This document shows, piece after piece, positions 9,937-19,500 of a DNA stretch of 64,000 nt. A program made the translations under genes and the position numbers. Under the pieces are notes generated by a model. That model searched no databases. It saw only the letters and a list, made by a program, of their open reading frames with translations, and was not told where the DNA came from. Origin of the DNA: Clostridium felsineum DSM 794 (GTDB taxonomy: Bacteria > Bacillota > Clostridia > Clostridiales > Clostridiaceae); contig NZ_CP096980.1 in NCBI RefSeq assembly GCF_002006355.2, positions 4,526,001-4,590,000 of the forward strand, written 5' to 3'. The first letter of the stretch is position 1; each line of letters opens with the position of its first letter.

Positions 9937-11619
9937 TTACACTAAGATTATCTCCTCTGATTCTTGTGCATTAGGAAATACTTTAGAACTATTTTTATTT
10001 GACCATTTCATATAAAATACATTATTCTTATCGTTTTCTTTAAATGCAATTGCAATTTCAAATCCTAATTTTCTTCCTATATAAGGGTTTATTTTAATCA
10101 CATTCCATGGAATAAGCATATTAATATAGAACTCTTTTTTTTCAGATTTTATTTGAACTGCACTTCTATCTATATTTACATAATCTTTATAGTTCCAATT
10201 ATCTCTTATTAATCTTAAATTTTCCTCATCTTCATATACTGTTGGTAAAAATATTACAAATCGTTCTGTAAAACCTCCGTAATTTTTACTTTTCCCTGTA
10301 TCTAAGTTAAAACTTATAGTTTCTATATTCTTTTCTACATCATCACACTTTTCACTTTTACTAATCACATGTAAGCATAAATTAAAGGTTTCATTATTCC
10401 AAGATATTTGAGCAAATCCATAATAATTTTTCATAAATTCTTGTTCTCTTTTTGTTAATAGTTCAACTGCTATTCTTCTAAAATTTTTTTTATAAAATAT
10501 ATTTCTTAGTTGAAAACTATTATTTTCTACACATTGGGTTTGTTCTGAATATCTACATCCTATTTTCAATGTATCCTTTCTTAAATGTTGTATTAGTTTA
10601 TGAACAAATATAAAAGGATCTTCAAATACCCAATTTTTTATATTTTTTATTATAAATTTACATACTATAACTTCAATATCATCTGCATTAACAATCGGAT
10701 CATTAATAATATTAATTAATTTTTCTGATTTATCTTCCGAAATTCTTCCAGGATATATTTCTTTTAATAATGCTATTGAAAGCGCAACCCCTTCACATTG
10801 ATTCATTATCTTGGCTCTTTCACTTAAAATATTCCAATTTATCTGATCTATATATTTATCAATTAATATAACCATTTCATGAAATATCCTTAATCTAATA
10901 AATGCAACTTGATTTTTAGTCTTATTTAACTGATTGTGAATATCTTCAACAATATGCCTTTCAAAATGTCCCATTAAATGCAATAATCGATCATGTATCT
11001 CTAATACCCAAACTTGATAGAAGTCCTTCTTTTGGTATACAGCTCTATATATTACACTTTTAGGATCGTTTTTTTTATAGTTCGGCATGTGATACAACGG
11101 ATTAATATGTAAATCCACACTAATTAAAGTTTTTTTATTAGTAATCTTAGATTCTACTTTTTTTAACATTGGATGGATATGTGTATAATGATTTATATCA
11201 TATATTTTTCTAATTGGAGTACCTACCAATTTTCTTTTAAATGAATATGTATACCCCACTTCCTCAAATATTTTCAAAGCATCATTAATATCATCATAAT
11301 CCACTAAAATATCCATATCATTACTCTCTCGCATTTCTGGTGGATTAAAGATATCTTCACTTAAACAATATCCTTTTAAAAAGACAAGTTTTATACCACG
11401 TTCTTGTGCAATTTTACTAATTTCTTTGATTTCTTGTAAAAAAAGCTCATTTAATTCTTTTTGCTTTTGTATTTTTAATAATGCTCTAGTATATTCTTCT
11501 TGATCTATATCTTTAAGTTCTTCAATATATATTGCTGATAGTGAATATCTTTTAACTTGTTGTAATAAATTGCCTTTCTTTTTCAAATAATTACTCAAAT
11601 CTTGTTTTGCATCACTCAT
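9937..11619 (-). CDS. NTP_transf_5 nucleotidyltransferase with C-terminal CBM9-like domain
   Basis: A 560-residue protein, first gene of the island operon. Residues 80-200 hold the pattern of the uncharacterised nucleotidyltransferase family PF14907: FLKGYCLSEDIFN, then MRESNDMDILVDYDD, where the two Asp (DMD) are the probable metal ligands, then EEVGYTYSF. Relatives occur in lasso-peptide and other natural-product clusters. The last 150 residues look like a CBM9/DOMON-type beta domain (YINMLIPWNVIKINPY, GRKLGFEIAIAF, FYMKWSN), suggesting sugar or small-ligand binding. I chose ATG 11619, nine bases after AAGGGG; the ATG at 11628 touches that site. What it nucleotidylates is unknown. Confidence 0.7.
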   Translation of the reverse strand: MSDAKQDLSNYLKKKGNLLQQVKRYSLSAIYIEELKDIDQEEYTRALLKIQKQKELNELFLQEIKEISKIAQERGIKLVFLKGYCLSEDIFNPPEMRESNDMDILVDYDDINDALKIFEEVGYTYSFKRKLVGTPIRKIYDINHYTHIHPMLKKVESKITNKKTLISVDLHINPLYHMPNYKKNDPKSVIYRAVYQKKDFYQVWVLEIHDRLLHLMGHFERHIVEDIHNQLNKTKNQVAFIRLRIFHEMVILIDKYIDQINWNILSERAKIMNQCEGVALSIALLKEIYPGRISEDKSEKLINIINDPIVNADDIEVIVCKFIIKNIKNWVFEDPFIFVHKLIQHLRKDTLKIGCRYSEQTQCVENNSFQLRNIFYKKNFRRIAVELLTKREQEFMKNYYGFAQISWNNETFNLCLHVISKSEKCDDVEKNIETISFNLDTGKSKNYGGFTERFVIFLPTVYEDEENLRLIRDNWNYKDYVNIDRSAVQIKSEKKEFYINMLIPWNVIKINPYIGRKLGFEIAIAFKENDKNNVFYMKWSNKNSSKVFPNAQESEEIILV

Positions 11620-11628
11620 AAAATTCAT

Positions 11629-11854
11629 CCCCTTCTATTAATCCATTTAAATAATAAATTTTTTTATTATTATCACTATAAAATCGTTTACTTTTTATAT
11701 TATTTAACATTTAATCAAATTTCTTATATAATATATAATACAATACTTTTTTACATATATCAACCTAATTATTACTAGTATTTCATTTTTTGTATTTTAT
11801 ATTCAAATATAAATACCCTGTTTCCTAATATCGCTTTTATAAATATTTGATATA
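11629..11854. other. Divergent intergenic region
   Basis: A very A+T-rich stretch between the island operon (leftward) and the pectin operon (rightward). I read both strands for a short precursor-peptide gene and found none: the few ATGs are followed quickly by stops. The island promoter must lie here, but no clear TTGACA/TATAAT pair can be singled out among the A/T runs. Confidence 0.6.
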
Positions 11855-11883
11855 TTGACAATACTTCTGTAGAATGGTACCAT
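11855..11883 (+). promoter_or_regulatory. Sigma-A promoter of the LUD/GH28 operon
   Basis: TTGACA at 11855-11860, a 17-base spacer, then TACCAT at 11878-11883. This is the best vegetative promoter in the intergenic region and leads into a leader of about 130 bases. Confidence 0.75.
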
Positions 11884-11887
11884 AGCA

Positions 11888-11903
11888 TTGTTAACGTTAA
11901 CAA
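11888..11903. promoter_or_regulatory. LacI/GalR-type operator
   Basis: A perfect 16-base palindrome TTGTTAACGTTAACAA with the central CG typical of LacI-family operators and related cre sites. It starts four bases after the -10 box, where a bound repressor would block transcription start. The regulated genes encode a polygalacturonase and a LUD protein, so a sugar-acid-responsive repressor is likely; the repressor gene is not in the window. Just beyond, 11899-11906 and 11923-11930 can pair (AACAAGAT/ATCTTGTT). Confidence 0.72.
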
Positions 11904-12021
11904 GATGAAATTTATAGGTTTTATCTTGTTACAATTCTTTGTATTTTTAATCCTATGTACACTAATTCTTTATTCAATATATAAATTATTCACATTAATA
12001 AAACTTTGGAGGTAATTCTTA

Positions 12022-12663
12022 ATGGATGAAATGAAAAAGTGGAAAAATCTATGTAAAGCAAAAAAAATAACCGAAACTCTTAATAAAAGACATTTTAAGG
12101 CTTCTTATGTAGAAACTCTCGAAGAAGCTAAAGAAAAGCTTATTTCAATGATTGAAGAAGGTTCAAGTGTTGCTATTGGTGGTTCTACTACTTTAAGCGA
12201 TATGGGAATGGTTGATGTTTTAAGAAATGGAAACTATAAATTCTTTGACAGATATCAAAAACTTCCTTTTGATCCTGATATAGTAGAGATTCATCGTAAA
12301 TCTTTAACTGCCGACTATTTAATTACTGGAACTAATGCAATAACCGAAAATGGTGAATTAGTAAACACAGATTGTACTGGTAATAGAGTGGCTCCTATGA
12401 TTTTTGGACCCAAAAATGTTATAATAGTTGCTGGTGTAAACAAAATTGTTGAAAATATAGATGCTGCTTTCAAAAGAATTCGTGAAATTGCACCTATGAA
12501 CTCAAAAAGAATAAAACATGAAACACCTTGCGTCGAAACAGGTTTTTGTGTTGATTGTGATTGCAAAAAAAGAATTTGTAACTTCACTACAATCATTCAT
12601 AATGGAATAAAATTTGAAGGAAGAATAAAAATAATAATAATAGCTGATGAGCTTGGATACTAA
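12022..12663 (+). CDS. LUD-domain protein (DUF162/LutC family)
   Basis: A 213-residue member of the LUD family (COG1556). Typical stretches are SVAIGGSTTLSDMG, DYLITGTNAITENGELVN, GPKNVIIVAGVNKIV and, near the end, a Cys-rich ETGFCVDCDCKKRIC. The founding relative LutC takes part in lactate oxidation, but single LUD proteins like this one have no settled role and may bind a CoA- or nucleotide-like ligand. The Cys cluster (4 Cys in about 12 residues) may bind metal. It is the first gene after the LacI-type operator and is followed 36 bases later by the polygalacturonase, so a role in hexuronate use is plausible but inferred. Start ATG follows GGAGG. Confidence 0.85.
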   Translation: MDEMKKWKNLCKAKKITETLNKRHFKASYVETLEEAKEKLISMIEEGSSVAIGGSTTLSDMGMVDVLRNGNYKFFDRYQKLPFDPDIVEIHRKSLTADYLITGTNAITENGELVNTDCTGNRVAPMIFGPKNVIIVAGVNKIVENIDAAFKRIREIAPMNSKRIKHETPCVETGFCVDCDCKKRICNFTTIIHNGIKFEGRIKIIIIADELGY

Positions 12664-12699
12664 TGATAATTTTAATTTAAGAATGGAGGCTTTACAACA

Positions 12700-14241
12700 A
12701 TGAATTTTAATTCAGTCGCAACAACTTCAACATCTGCTTCATTTGAAATAGAAAATAATGAGTGCTTTTATTTAGAAAACAAAGCAGATGTATACCTAAA
12801 TAATAAAAAAGTTTTAACATCAGAAAAGAATGTATTTACACTAAACAATTTAAAACCAAGTACAGAATACAATATATTTATAGAAGATACTGTTACTAAA
12901 TCTAAAAGCCCTGTTATAAGTATAAAAACAAAATCTGAATCCTCAGTTATTAACATATTAGACTTTGGAGCTATCGGTAATGGAACACATGTAAATACCT
13001 CTTTCATACAAGCTGCTATAAATGTATGCCCTGCTTTTGGACGAGTTGTTGTTCCAAAGGGAACTTTTTTAACAGGACCTTTATTTCTTAAAAGCCATAT
13101 AACTCTTGAATTAGAAAAAGGTGCTGTACTTTTGGGTTTAAAGGAAAGAGAAAGCTACCCTATTCTAAAAGCAAACATTCCTATGGGTAATAACGATTTT
13201 TATCTTGGTTCTTGGGAAGGAAATGAAGCCGACTCATTTGCAAGTATAATTACAGCTATAGGTGCTGAAAATGTAAATATAATAGGTGAAGGTACTATAG
13301 ATGGTAATGCTGATTTTGATACTTGGTGGTTTAAAGCTAAAGAAAAGAGAGTTGCTTGGAGACCTAGAACCTTGTTTATCAATGCATGTAAAAACGTATT
13401 AGTTGAAGGAGTAACTGTTAAAAACTCCCCATCTTGGACTATTCATCCCTTAATGAGTAATCATTTAAGCTTTATAAACTTAAGTATTCAAAATCCATTT
13501 GATGCACCAAACACTGATGCCTTAGATCCTGAGTCCTGTAAAGATGTTTTAATACTTGGTGATACTTTTTCAGTTGGAGATGACTGTATAGCAATAAAAT
13601 CAGGAAAAATAGACATAAGTGTAAAAAATCCTGTTGCTTCTGAAAACATAACTATACGAAACTGCAATATGCATTCTGGTCATGGTGCTGTTGTTTTAGG
13701 AAGTGAGATGTCTTCTGGAATAAAATCTATATTCATTGAAAAATGTATCTTTAATGAAACTGATAGAGGCCTTAGAGTTAAAACAAGACGTGGTAGAGGT
13801 TCAAAAGGTATTATAGATAACATTCATATGAAAAATATAAAAATGGACAAAGTTCTAACACCTTTTGCTATTAACTCCTTCTATTTCTGCGATGATGATG
13901 GAAAAACAGAATATGTTTGGAGTAAAGAAAAACTACCTGTTGATGATAGAACTCCTTACATTGGAAGTATTAATGTTGAAAATGTAACTTGTACTAATGC
14001 TAAAGTATGTGCTGCATTTATGTACGGTCTTCCAGAACAAAAAATAGGTAAGGTTCATATGAAAAATGTATCAGTAAGCTTCGATGAAAGCGCAGAGGAA
14101 GGCTTTGCTGATATGATGAGCTTCCTAGAGCCAATGAAGAGAAACGGTATGTACTTTAACAATATTAAAGAATTAGTCCTTGAAGATGTTATTGTAGAAA
14201 AAGCCTTAAATGAAGAAATAACACAAATAAATATTGGTTAA
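12700..14241 (+). CDS. GH28 polygalacturonase/exo-polygalacturonosidase, cytoplasmic
   Basis: A 513-residue glycoside hydrolase family 28 enzyme. After about 75 residues of a fibronectin-III-like beta domain (LNNLKPSTEYNIFI) comes the parallel beta-helix with all GH28 hallmarks: NTDALDPESC, the catalytic pair in VGDDCIAIKSG, GHGAVVLGSEM and RGLRVKTRRGRG. It should cleave galacturonate residues from pectin fragments. No signal peptide is visible, so it probably acts on imported oligogalacturonides in the cytoplasm. It is co-transcribed with the LUD gene and followed by a strong terminator. Start ATG 12700 lies 10 bases after GGAGG. Confidence 0.93.
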   Translation: MNFNSVATTSTSASFEIENNECFYLENKADVYLNNKKVLTSEKNVFTLNNLKPSTEYNIFIEDTVTKSKSPVISIKTKSESSVINILDFGAIGNGTHVNTSFIQAAINVCPAFGRVVVPKGTFLTGPLFLKSHITLELEKGAVLLGLKERESYPILKANIPMGNNDFYLGSWEGNEADSFASIITAIGAENVNIIGEGTIDGNADFDTWWFKAKEKRVAWRPRTLFINACKNVLVEGVTVKNSPSWTIHPLMSNHLSFINLSIQNPFDAPNTDALDPESCKDVLILGDTFSVGDDCIAIKSGKIDISVKNPVASENITIRNCNMHSGHGAVVLGSEMSSGIKSIFIEKCIFNETDRGLRVKTRRGRGSKGIIDNIHMKNIKMDKVLTPFAINSFYFCDDDGKTEYVWSKEKLPVDDRTPYIGSINVENVTCTNAKVCAAFMYGLPEQKIGKVHMKNVSVSFDESAEEGFADMMSFLEPMKRNGMYFNNIKELVLEDVIVEKALNEEITQINIG

Positions 14242-14264
14242 ATATAAAATTATTATTATAAAAA

Positions 14265-14303
14265 ACTGTGTTGATAAGTTTAGTTATCAACACAGTTTTT
14301 TTA
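14265..14303 (+). terminator. Rho-independent terminator after GH28 gene
   Basis: A perfect 13-base stem (14265-14277 with 14284-14296, ACTGTGTTGATAA and its complement) followed by a T run. Confidence 0.9.
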
Positions 14304-14463
14304 TTTTCACATATATTTCACATAATAATTTGATATTAAAACAACATTTTATGTATATACTACCAATATACGAAAGTTTATTACTTAGAAAGATATATTA
14401 ACCCCCAAGTATAATATGTCCTTCTACATATATAAACTTTCATATAAACAGTACCCATAATAG

Positions 14464-14539
14464 GAGAAACTAACATATTAATTTATACAACTTTTATTTT
14501 TTTAAACCTCTATATGTATAAATTCAATTTTAGTTTCTC
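14464..14539 (+). repeat. Long-range inverted repeat in leader of GT-C gene
   Basis: GAGAAACTAA at 14464-14473 is exactly complementary to TTAGTTTCTC at 14530-14539, just upstream of the ribosome binding site of the next gene. It could fold the leader into a 76-base stem-loop. The rest of 14304-14562 is A+T-rich without a gene; no known riboswitch core was recognised. Confidence 0.4.
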
Positions 14540-14562
14540 TTAACATTTAAGGAGGGATTTTA

Positions 14563-16272
14563 TTGGAGGCTTTAAAGAAAAATAAAACTAAATTTATTTT
14601 ATCATTTATTATAGCTATATTGGTAATTATATGTGTTTACTCTTTATGTACTTATAAAAGCAATGACAAAAACACTGGTTTTCCTAAAATTGGAGCTGGT
14701 TTTAAAAATCATATGACTAATTCAGCAAATTCAAAAAATACACCTTCTTCCAATAGCAAAAAAGTAACTACTAATAATATAAAGAAAGATTCAAGGACAA
14801 ATTCTCAAAATCATTCTAGAGCTGATATAGGTGGTCCTCCAGACTCTCAAGATAGTTCTGGTTCTAAATCTACTATGCAAGGTCCTCCTGGATCTCAAGG
14901 CAGCCCTAATTTTAAAAATAATATAAAACGCTCACATGGAGGGCCTCCAGGGATGATGGGCGGTTTTTCTAACTCAGATAACAAATATTCACCTTATGTA
15001 ATAGCTTACGCTTTAGCTTTCTTTGTTTTATCAATTTTAGGCTATCTAGCTATAGTTAAAAAGAAAATTAAAATAAGCACTGAAAATGGCGGTTTTATTC
15101 TTGCTAGTTTTCTAATAATAGGTTTTTTATTTAGAATTATTGTTGGACTTTTAATAACAGGTTACTCTTCTGACATCGGACTATACAAACAATGGGCTTC
15201 TTCTGCTGCTAAAAATTTTGCTTCTGTGTATAAAAGCACCGGTTCTATAGATTATCCACCTGTATATATTTATGTGCTATTTATTATTGGGAAAATAGCT
15301 TCTACTTCTTTAGGCAGCTACTATACACTACTTATTAAACTTCCATCTATAATTGCAGATATCGCTTCAGCGTACTTTGTATACAAACTTTCTAAAAAGT
15401 ATTTCTCTTTTGAAAAAAGTTTTGTACTTACCCTATTTTTCCTATTTAACCCTGCTATACTTATAAACTCAGCTTTATGGGGTCAGGCAGATTCCTTCTT
15501 TACTTTACTTATTATATTTGCAGTTTATTTTATGTCAGAAAATAAAATAATTCCATCATCTATTTTCTTTGCACTCTCTGTACTAATGAAGCCTCAAGGA
15601 ATAATATTCTTGCCTTTAGTTTTATTCTGGTACATACGCAATAGAGATTTAAAGGCTATACTAAAATCAATAGCTTCAGGAATAATAACTGCTATAATTG
15701 TAATTTTACCCTTCTCTATAGTAAACGGAAATATAACTTGGATTTTTAAGCTTTATACTAGAGAAGTTTCTGAATACCCTTATGCATCAAACAATGCGTA
15801 TAACCTTTATAATTTAATTGGCGCTAATAATGTAAAAGATTCAAATACAATGTTTATATTTAGCTACCACACCTGGGGAATGATTTTTATAGTTTTAATA
15901 ACAGTTTTCTCAGGAATACTTTTCTTAAAGAGTAAAAGTAAACGTGTCGCAGCTTTAGCCGCTTTAATTCAAGTAGTTGGTGTTTTTAACTTATCTGTTG
16001 GAATGCATGAAAGATATATGTTTGCAGCCGTTTTAATATCAATTTTAGCCTATATATACTTTAAAAATAATAAAATTTTAATAATTTCACTTTTGCTAAG
16101 CTTTATAAATTATGCTAATATGCATTCTGTTTTATTCAATCAAATGAGCATGAGAAATAATTCTTCTACCCCTATATGGACAGTATTTATATCCATGTTA
16201 AATATAATAACCTTTGCTTACTTAATAAAAGTTTCCTTTGATTTATGTATCAAAAAAAACACTACAACTTAA
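14563..16272 (+). CDS. GT-C family membrane glycosyltransferase (Gpi18-like)
   Basis: A 569-residue integral membrane protein starting with TTG behind GGAGGG. One N-terminal helix (residues 11-28) is followed by about 100 hydrophilic residues rich in Ser, Asn, Gly and Pro (GGPPDSQDSS, QGPPGSQGSP, GGPPGMMGGF). Ten or so helices then form a GT-C fold: GYSSDIGLYKQWA carries the likely catalytic Asp in the first loop and GMHERYMF is the conserved late motif. Relatives use polyprenyl-phosphate sugars on the outer membrane face, so it may decorate surface glycans or proteins. The acceptor is unknown, and the Gly/Pro-rich insert is unusual for the family. Confidence 0.78.
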   Translation: MEALKKNKTKFILSFIIAILVIICVYSLCTYKSNDKNTGFPKIGAGFKNHMTNSANSKNTPSSNSKKVTTNNIKKDSRTNSQNHSRADIGGPPDSQDSSGSKSTMQGPPGSQGSPNFKNNIKRSHGGPPGMMGGFSNSDNKYSPYVIAYALAFFVLSILGYLAIVKKKIKISTENGGFILASFLIIGFLFRIIVGLLITGYSSDIGLYKQWASSAAKNFASVYKSTGSIDYPPVYIYVLFIIGKIASTSLGSYYTLLIKLPSIIADIASAYFVYKLSKKYFSFEKSFVLTLFFLFNPAILINSALWGQADSFFTLLIIFAVYFMSENKIIPSSIFFALSVLMKPQGIIFLPLVLFWYIRNRDLKAILKSIASGIITAIIVILPFSIVNGNITWIFKLYTREVSEYPYASNNAYNLYNLIGANNVKDSNTMFIFSYHTWGMIFIVLITVFSGILFLKSKSKRVAALAALIQVVGVFNLSVGMHERYMFAAVLISILAYIYFKNNKILIISLLLSFINYANMHSVLFNQMSMRNNSSTPIWTVFISMLNIITFAYLIKVSFDLCIKKNTTT

Positions 16273-16292
16273 GATTTTAGTCCATAAAATTT

Positions 16293-16338
16293 AAAGAGCC
16301 TATATAGATTATATTTTAGTCTATATAGGCTCTTTTCT
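16293..16338 (+). terminator. Terminator after GT-C gene
   Basis: A perfect 15-base stem: 16293-16307 (AAAGAGCCTATATAG) pairs with 16321-16335, and T residues follow. Confidence 0.9.
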
Positions 16339-16509
16339 AATATATTACCTTCATTTATATGCAACAACTTACAATTTAATGGAATTAATAACTTTTTTAT
16401 ATTTTATTCAATATTTTTTCTTATATTAATAAAATTTAACATAAATTTAATTAACTTTATTAATTTTGTGGTAAAATTAATATAAAACTACCAAATGGAG
16501 GGATATAAT

Positions 16510-19500
16510 TTGTCTAAACAAAAAAAACTTAACCTACTAACCTCAAGACTAGTCTTAATATTTTTTGTCATTTTCACTTTACTAGGAAACCTACCAATAA
16601 AATCCTTTGCAGCTTCTAATGACAAAACTTTTGATCTAGTTGAAATCAATGATTTCCATGGTGCCCTTGAAGACACCAGCAATCCAGCAAATCCTGTTGC
16701 TTCAGTTCTTGGAAACAGAGTAAAAAGCATTGAAGCTTCCAATCCGGACACTATTGTCTTCGGTGGTGGAGATCTTTATCAAGGTTCTGCCATGTCAAAC
16801 ATTCTAAAAGGTGTACCTGTTCAGAAAGTTATGAACAATATAGGAATGAATTTCACAACTCTAGGAAACCATGAATTCGATTGGGGACTAGATACCCTAA
16901 ACAAAGTAACTATGAGTGGTGCTAACTATAACATAATTTGCTCAAATTTATACCAGAAAAACTCTGATGGTTCAAAGGGTGATAGGGTTTTTGATCCGTA
17001 TAAAATAGTAACAAAAGATGGCGTAAGAATAGCCTTCATTGGTGGAATAACAAATGAAACACCTAATATTGTTACACCTGCTTATGTATCTGATAAGATT
17101 TTTACAGATTTAGCAACTGAAATTAATGGTGTGGCTAAAGATATCAAAGATAATAATAAGGCAGATGTAATAATAGCTGTAGTACATGAAGGTGAAGCTA
17201 ACTTAGACAATGTAGTAAACAAGCTTTCAAATGTAGATGCTGTTTTTGGAGGCCATACTCACACAATTGAACAAAAAATAGTTAACGGCATACCTGTTAT
17301 AAATGCAAATCACAACGGTATGGGATTTGCAGATTTAAAAATGACTATATCTGACGGAAATAAAATAAGCTTTTCAAATACAACCTCAAGTTATGTAGCT
17401 TTAAATAATGCATCTGGCTATATGGCTTCAAATCCAACTACAGATCCTGAAATTACACAAATAGTAAATGATGCTAAATCACAAGTTGGTCCAACTCTTA
17501 ATAAAGTCTTAGGTACTATACCATCTGATATAACTAGAAAACAAGATATTAGTCCATATGGTGAATCCGCCCTAGGTAACTGGGTAAGTGATGTTATAAA
17601 AAATTATGGAAACGCTGACATAGGTATATCTAATAATGGAGGCTTAAGAACAGACTTAAGCAGTGGAGATGTTACCTATGGTCAAATATACGCTTTAATG
17701 CCTTTTGATAATGATATAGATACAGTTACTGTGAATAAAGCTCAATTAAAAGATATTTTAGAACAAGCTGTTGGACAATTTAGTGATCCAAGCAGCAGCG
17801 TAGCTCTTGGTGGAAAAGGACTTCAAGTTTCGGGAATAAAATTCACCTATGATCCTTCAAAAACTTACGGAAATAAAATAGTTTCTATAACTAGAGAAAA
17901 TGGAAGTCAAATTTCTGATTCAGAGATTCTTAAACTTGCAGGTCCTGATTTTGTACTTACAGGTGGCGATGGATTCTTAAGATTTAATAAAGATGATATA
18001 AAATCAAGCTTAATGGACACTCATACGCTTGTTCGTGATGCTTTAATAGATGATGTTACAAAGAATAAGACTGTTAAATATACAATGGATAATAGACTTA
18101 GCACTGGTTCAGAAGTACCATCAACTATTTCTGTTTTAGAAACTGCTGACGTTCACGGACACATACTTGATTATGATTATGCCACTGGAACTGTACCTAA
18201 AAGTTCTGTTGGTTTAGCAAAAGTATCAACTTATGTTAATAACGTGCGTGCTTCAAACCCTAATGTGATGCTTGTAGATTCTGGTGATACTATTCAAGGA
18301 ACTCCTCTTTCTTACTATTATGATAAAATAGACACAACTTCTGAATACCCTCTTATGAAAGCTATGGGTGCAATGAAGTATGACACTTGGACTCTTGGAA
18401 ATCACGAATTCAATTATGGATTGCCAACACTAAATAGAGTTATAAGTGATGCAAAAAAAGAAAACATAAAAGTATTATCTGCAAATACTTATAAGGATGA
18501 TAACTCAAATTTTGTTGATCCTTATTATATAAAAGACTTTAACATAAACGGAAAAACAGTAAAAGTTGGAATCTTAGGTCTTACTACTAAATGCATACCT
18601 AATTGGGAAGACCCTTCTCACTATGCAGGACTTCATTTTAACGATTTAGTTGATGAGGCAAAGCTTTGGGTTCCAAAAATGAAAGCTCAAGGAGCAAATA
18701 TAATCCTTGTAGCAGCTCATACTGGAGAAGAGAGTGCTTCTGATACTATTCCAGAAAATGAAGCTAAAGCTATCGCTGCAAATGTTTCAGGAGTTGATGC
18801 TGTACTTGCTGCACATGTTCATAACACTGTTAATGATACAAGTGTAAAAAACCCTGATGGTAAAATTGTACCTATTGTTGAGCCAAATAAATGGGGCTCA
18901 TATGTATCACAGGTAGATATAACTTTAGACGCTAATGGAAATGCTGCAAGCATAAATACTAAAAATGTACAAATGGATGATTCAATATCCGAAGATCCTA
19001 ACATAGTTAATCTAGCACAACCCTATCAGGCTGCAACTTTAAATTATATATCAACAAAGCTTGGAACTTCTACTGGTGAATTTACAGGTAGTAATCAAAC
19101 AACTGCGCCTACTGCTATAATGGAATTGATAAACAAAGTTCAACAGGATGCAGCTAAAACTCAACTTTCAATATCTGCTCCTTTAAGTTCATCTGCTTAT
19201 ATTCCAAAAGGTGATGTAACTATAAAAGACATTATGTCAGTTTATGTGTACGAAAACTATTTATACGGTGTAAAAATGACAGGCAAACAAATAAAAGATT
19301 GGCTTGAATATTCAGTACGCTATTACAAACAAGTTTCAAATCCAAGTGATCAAATTACAAAAGATGCATCTTTAAACGTTCCAGATTATAATCTTGATCA
19401 GTTATATGGTGCAACCTATGATGTAGACTTGACTGAGCCTGCTTGTACTACTGATCCTACTACTGGAAGAGTTGCTTCTGGAAATAGAATTAAAAATCTT

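Noticed and set aside
1..11619. Insertion sequence or integrase bounding the island
   Set aside because: No transposase, integrase, att-like direct repeat or tRNA was seen at the right border; the left border is outside the window.
11629..12021. Possible RiPP precursor peptide for the island
   Set aside because: All short frames on the minus strand in this gap and in the gaps at 4898-5032 and 6191-6252 stop within a few codons or lack a ribosome site.
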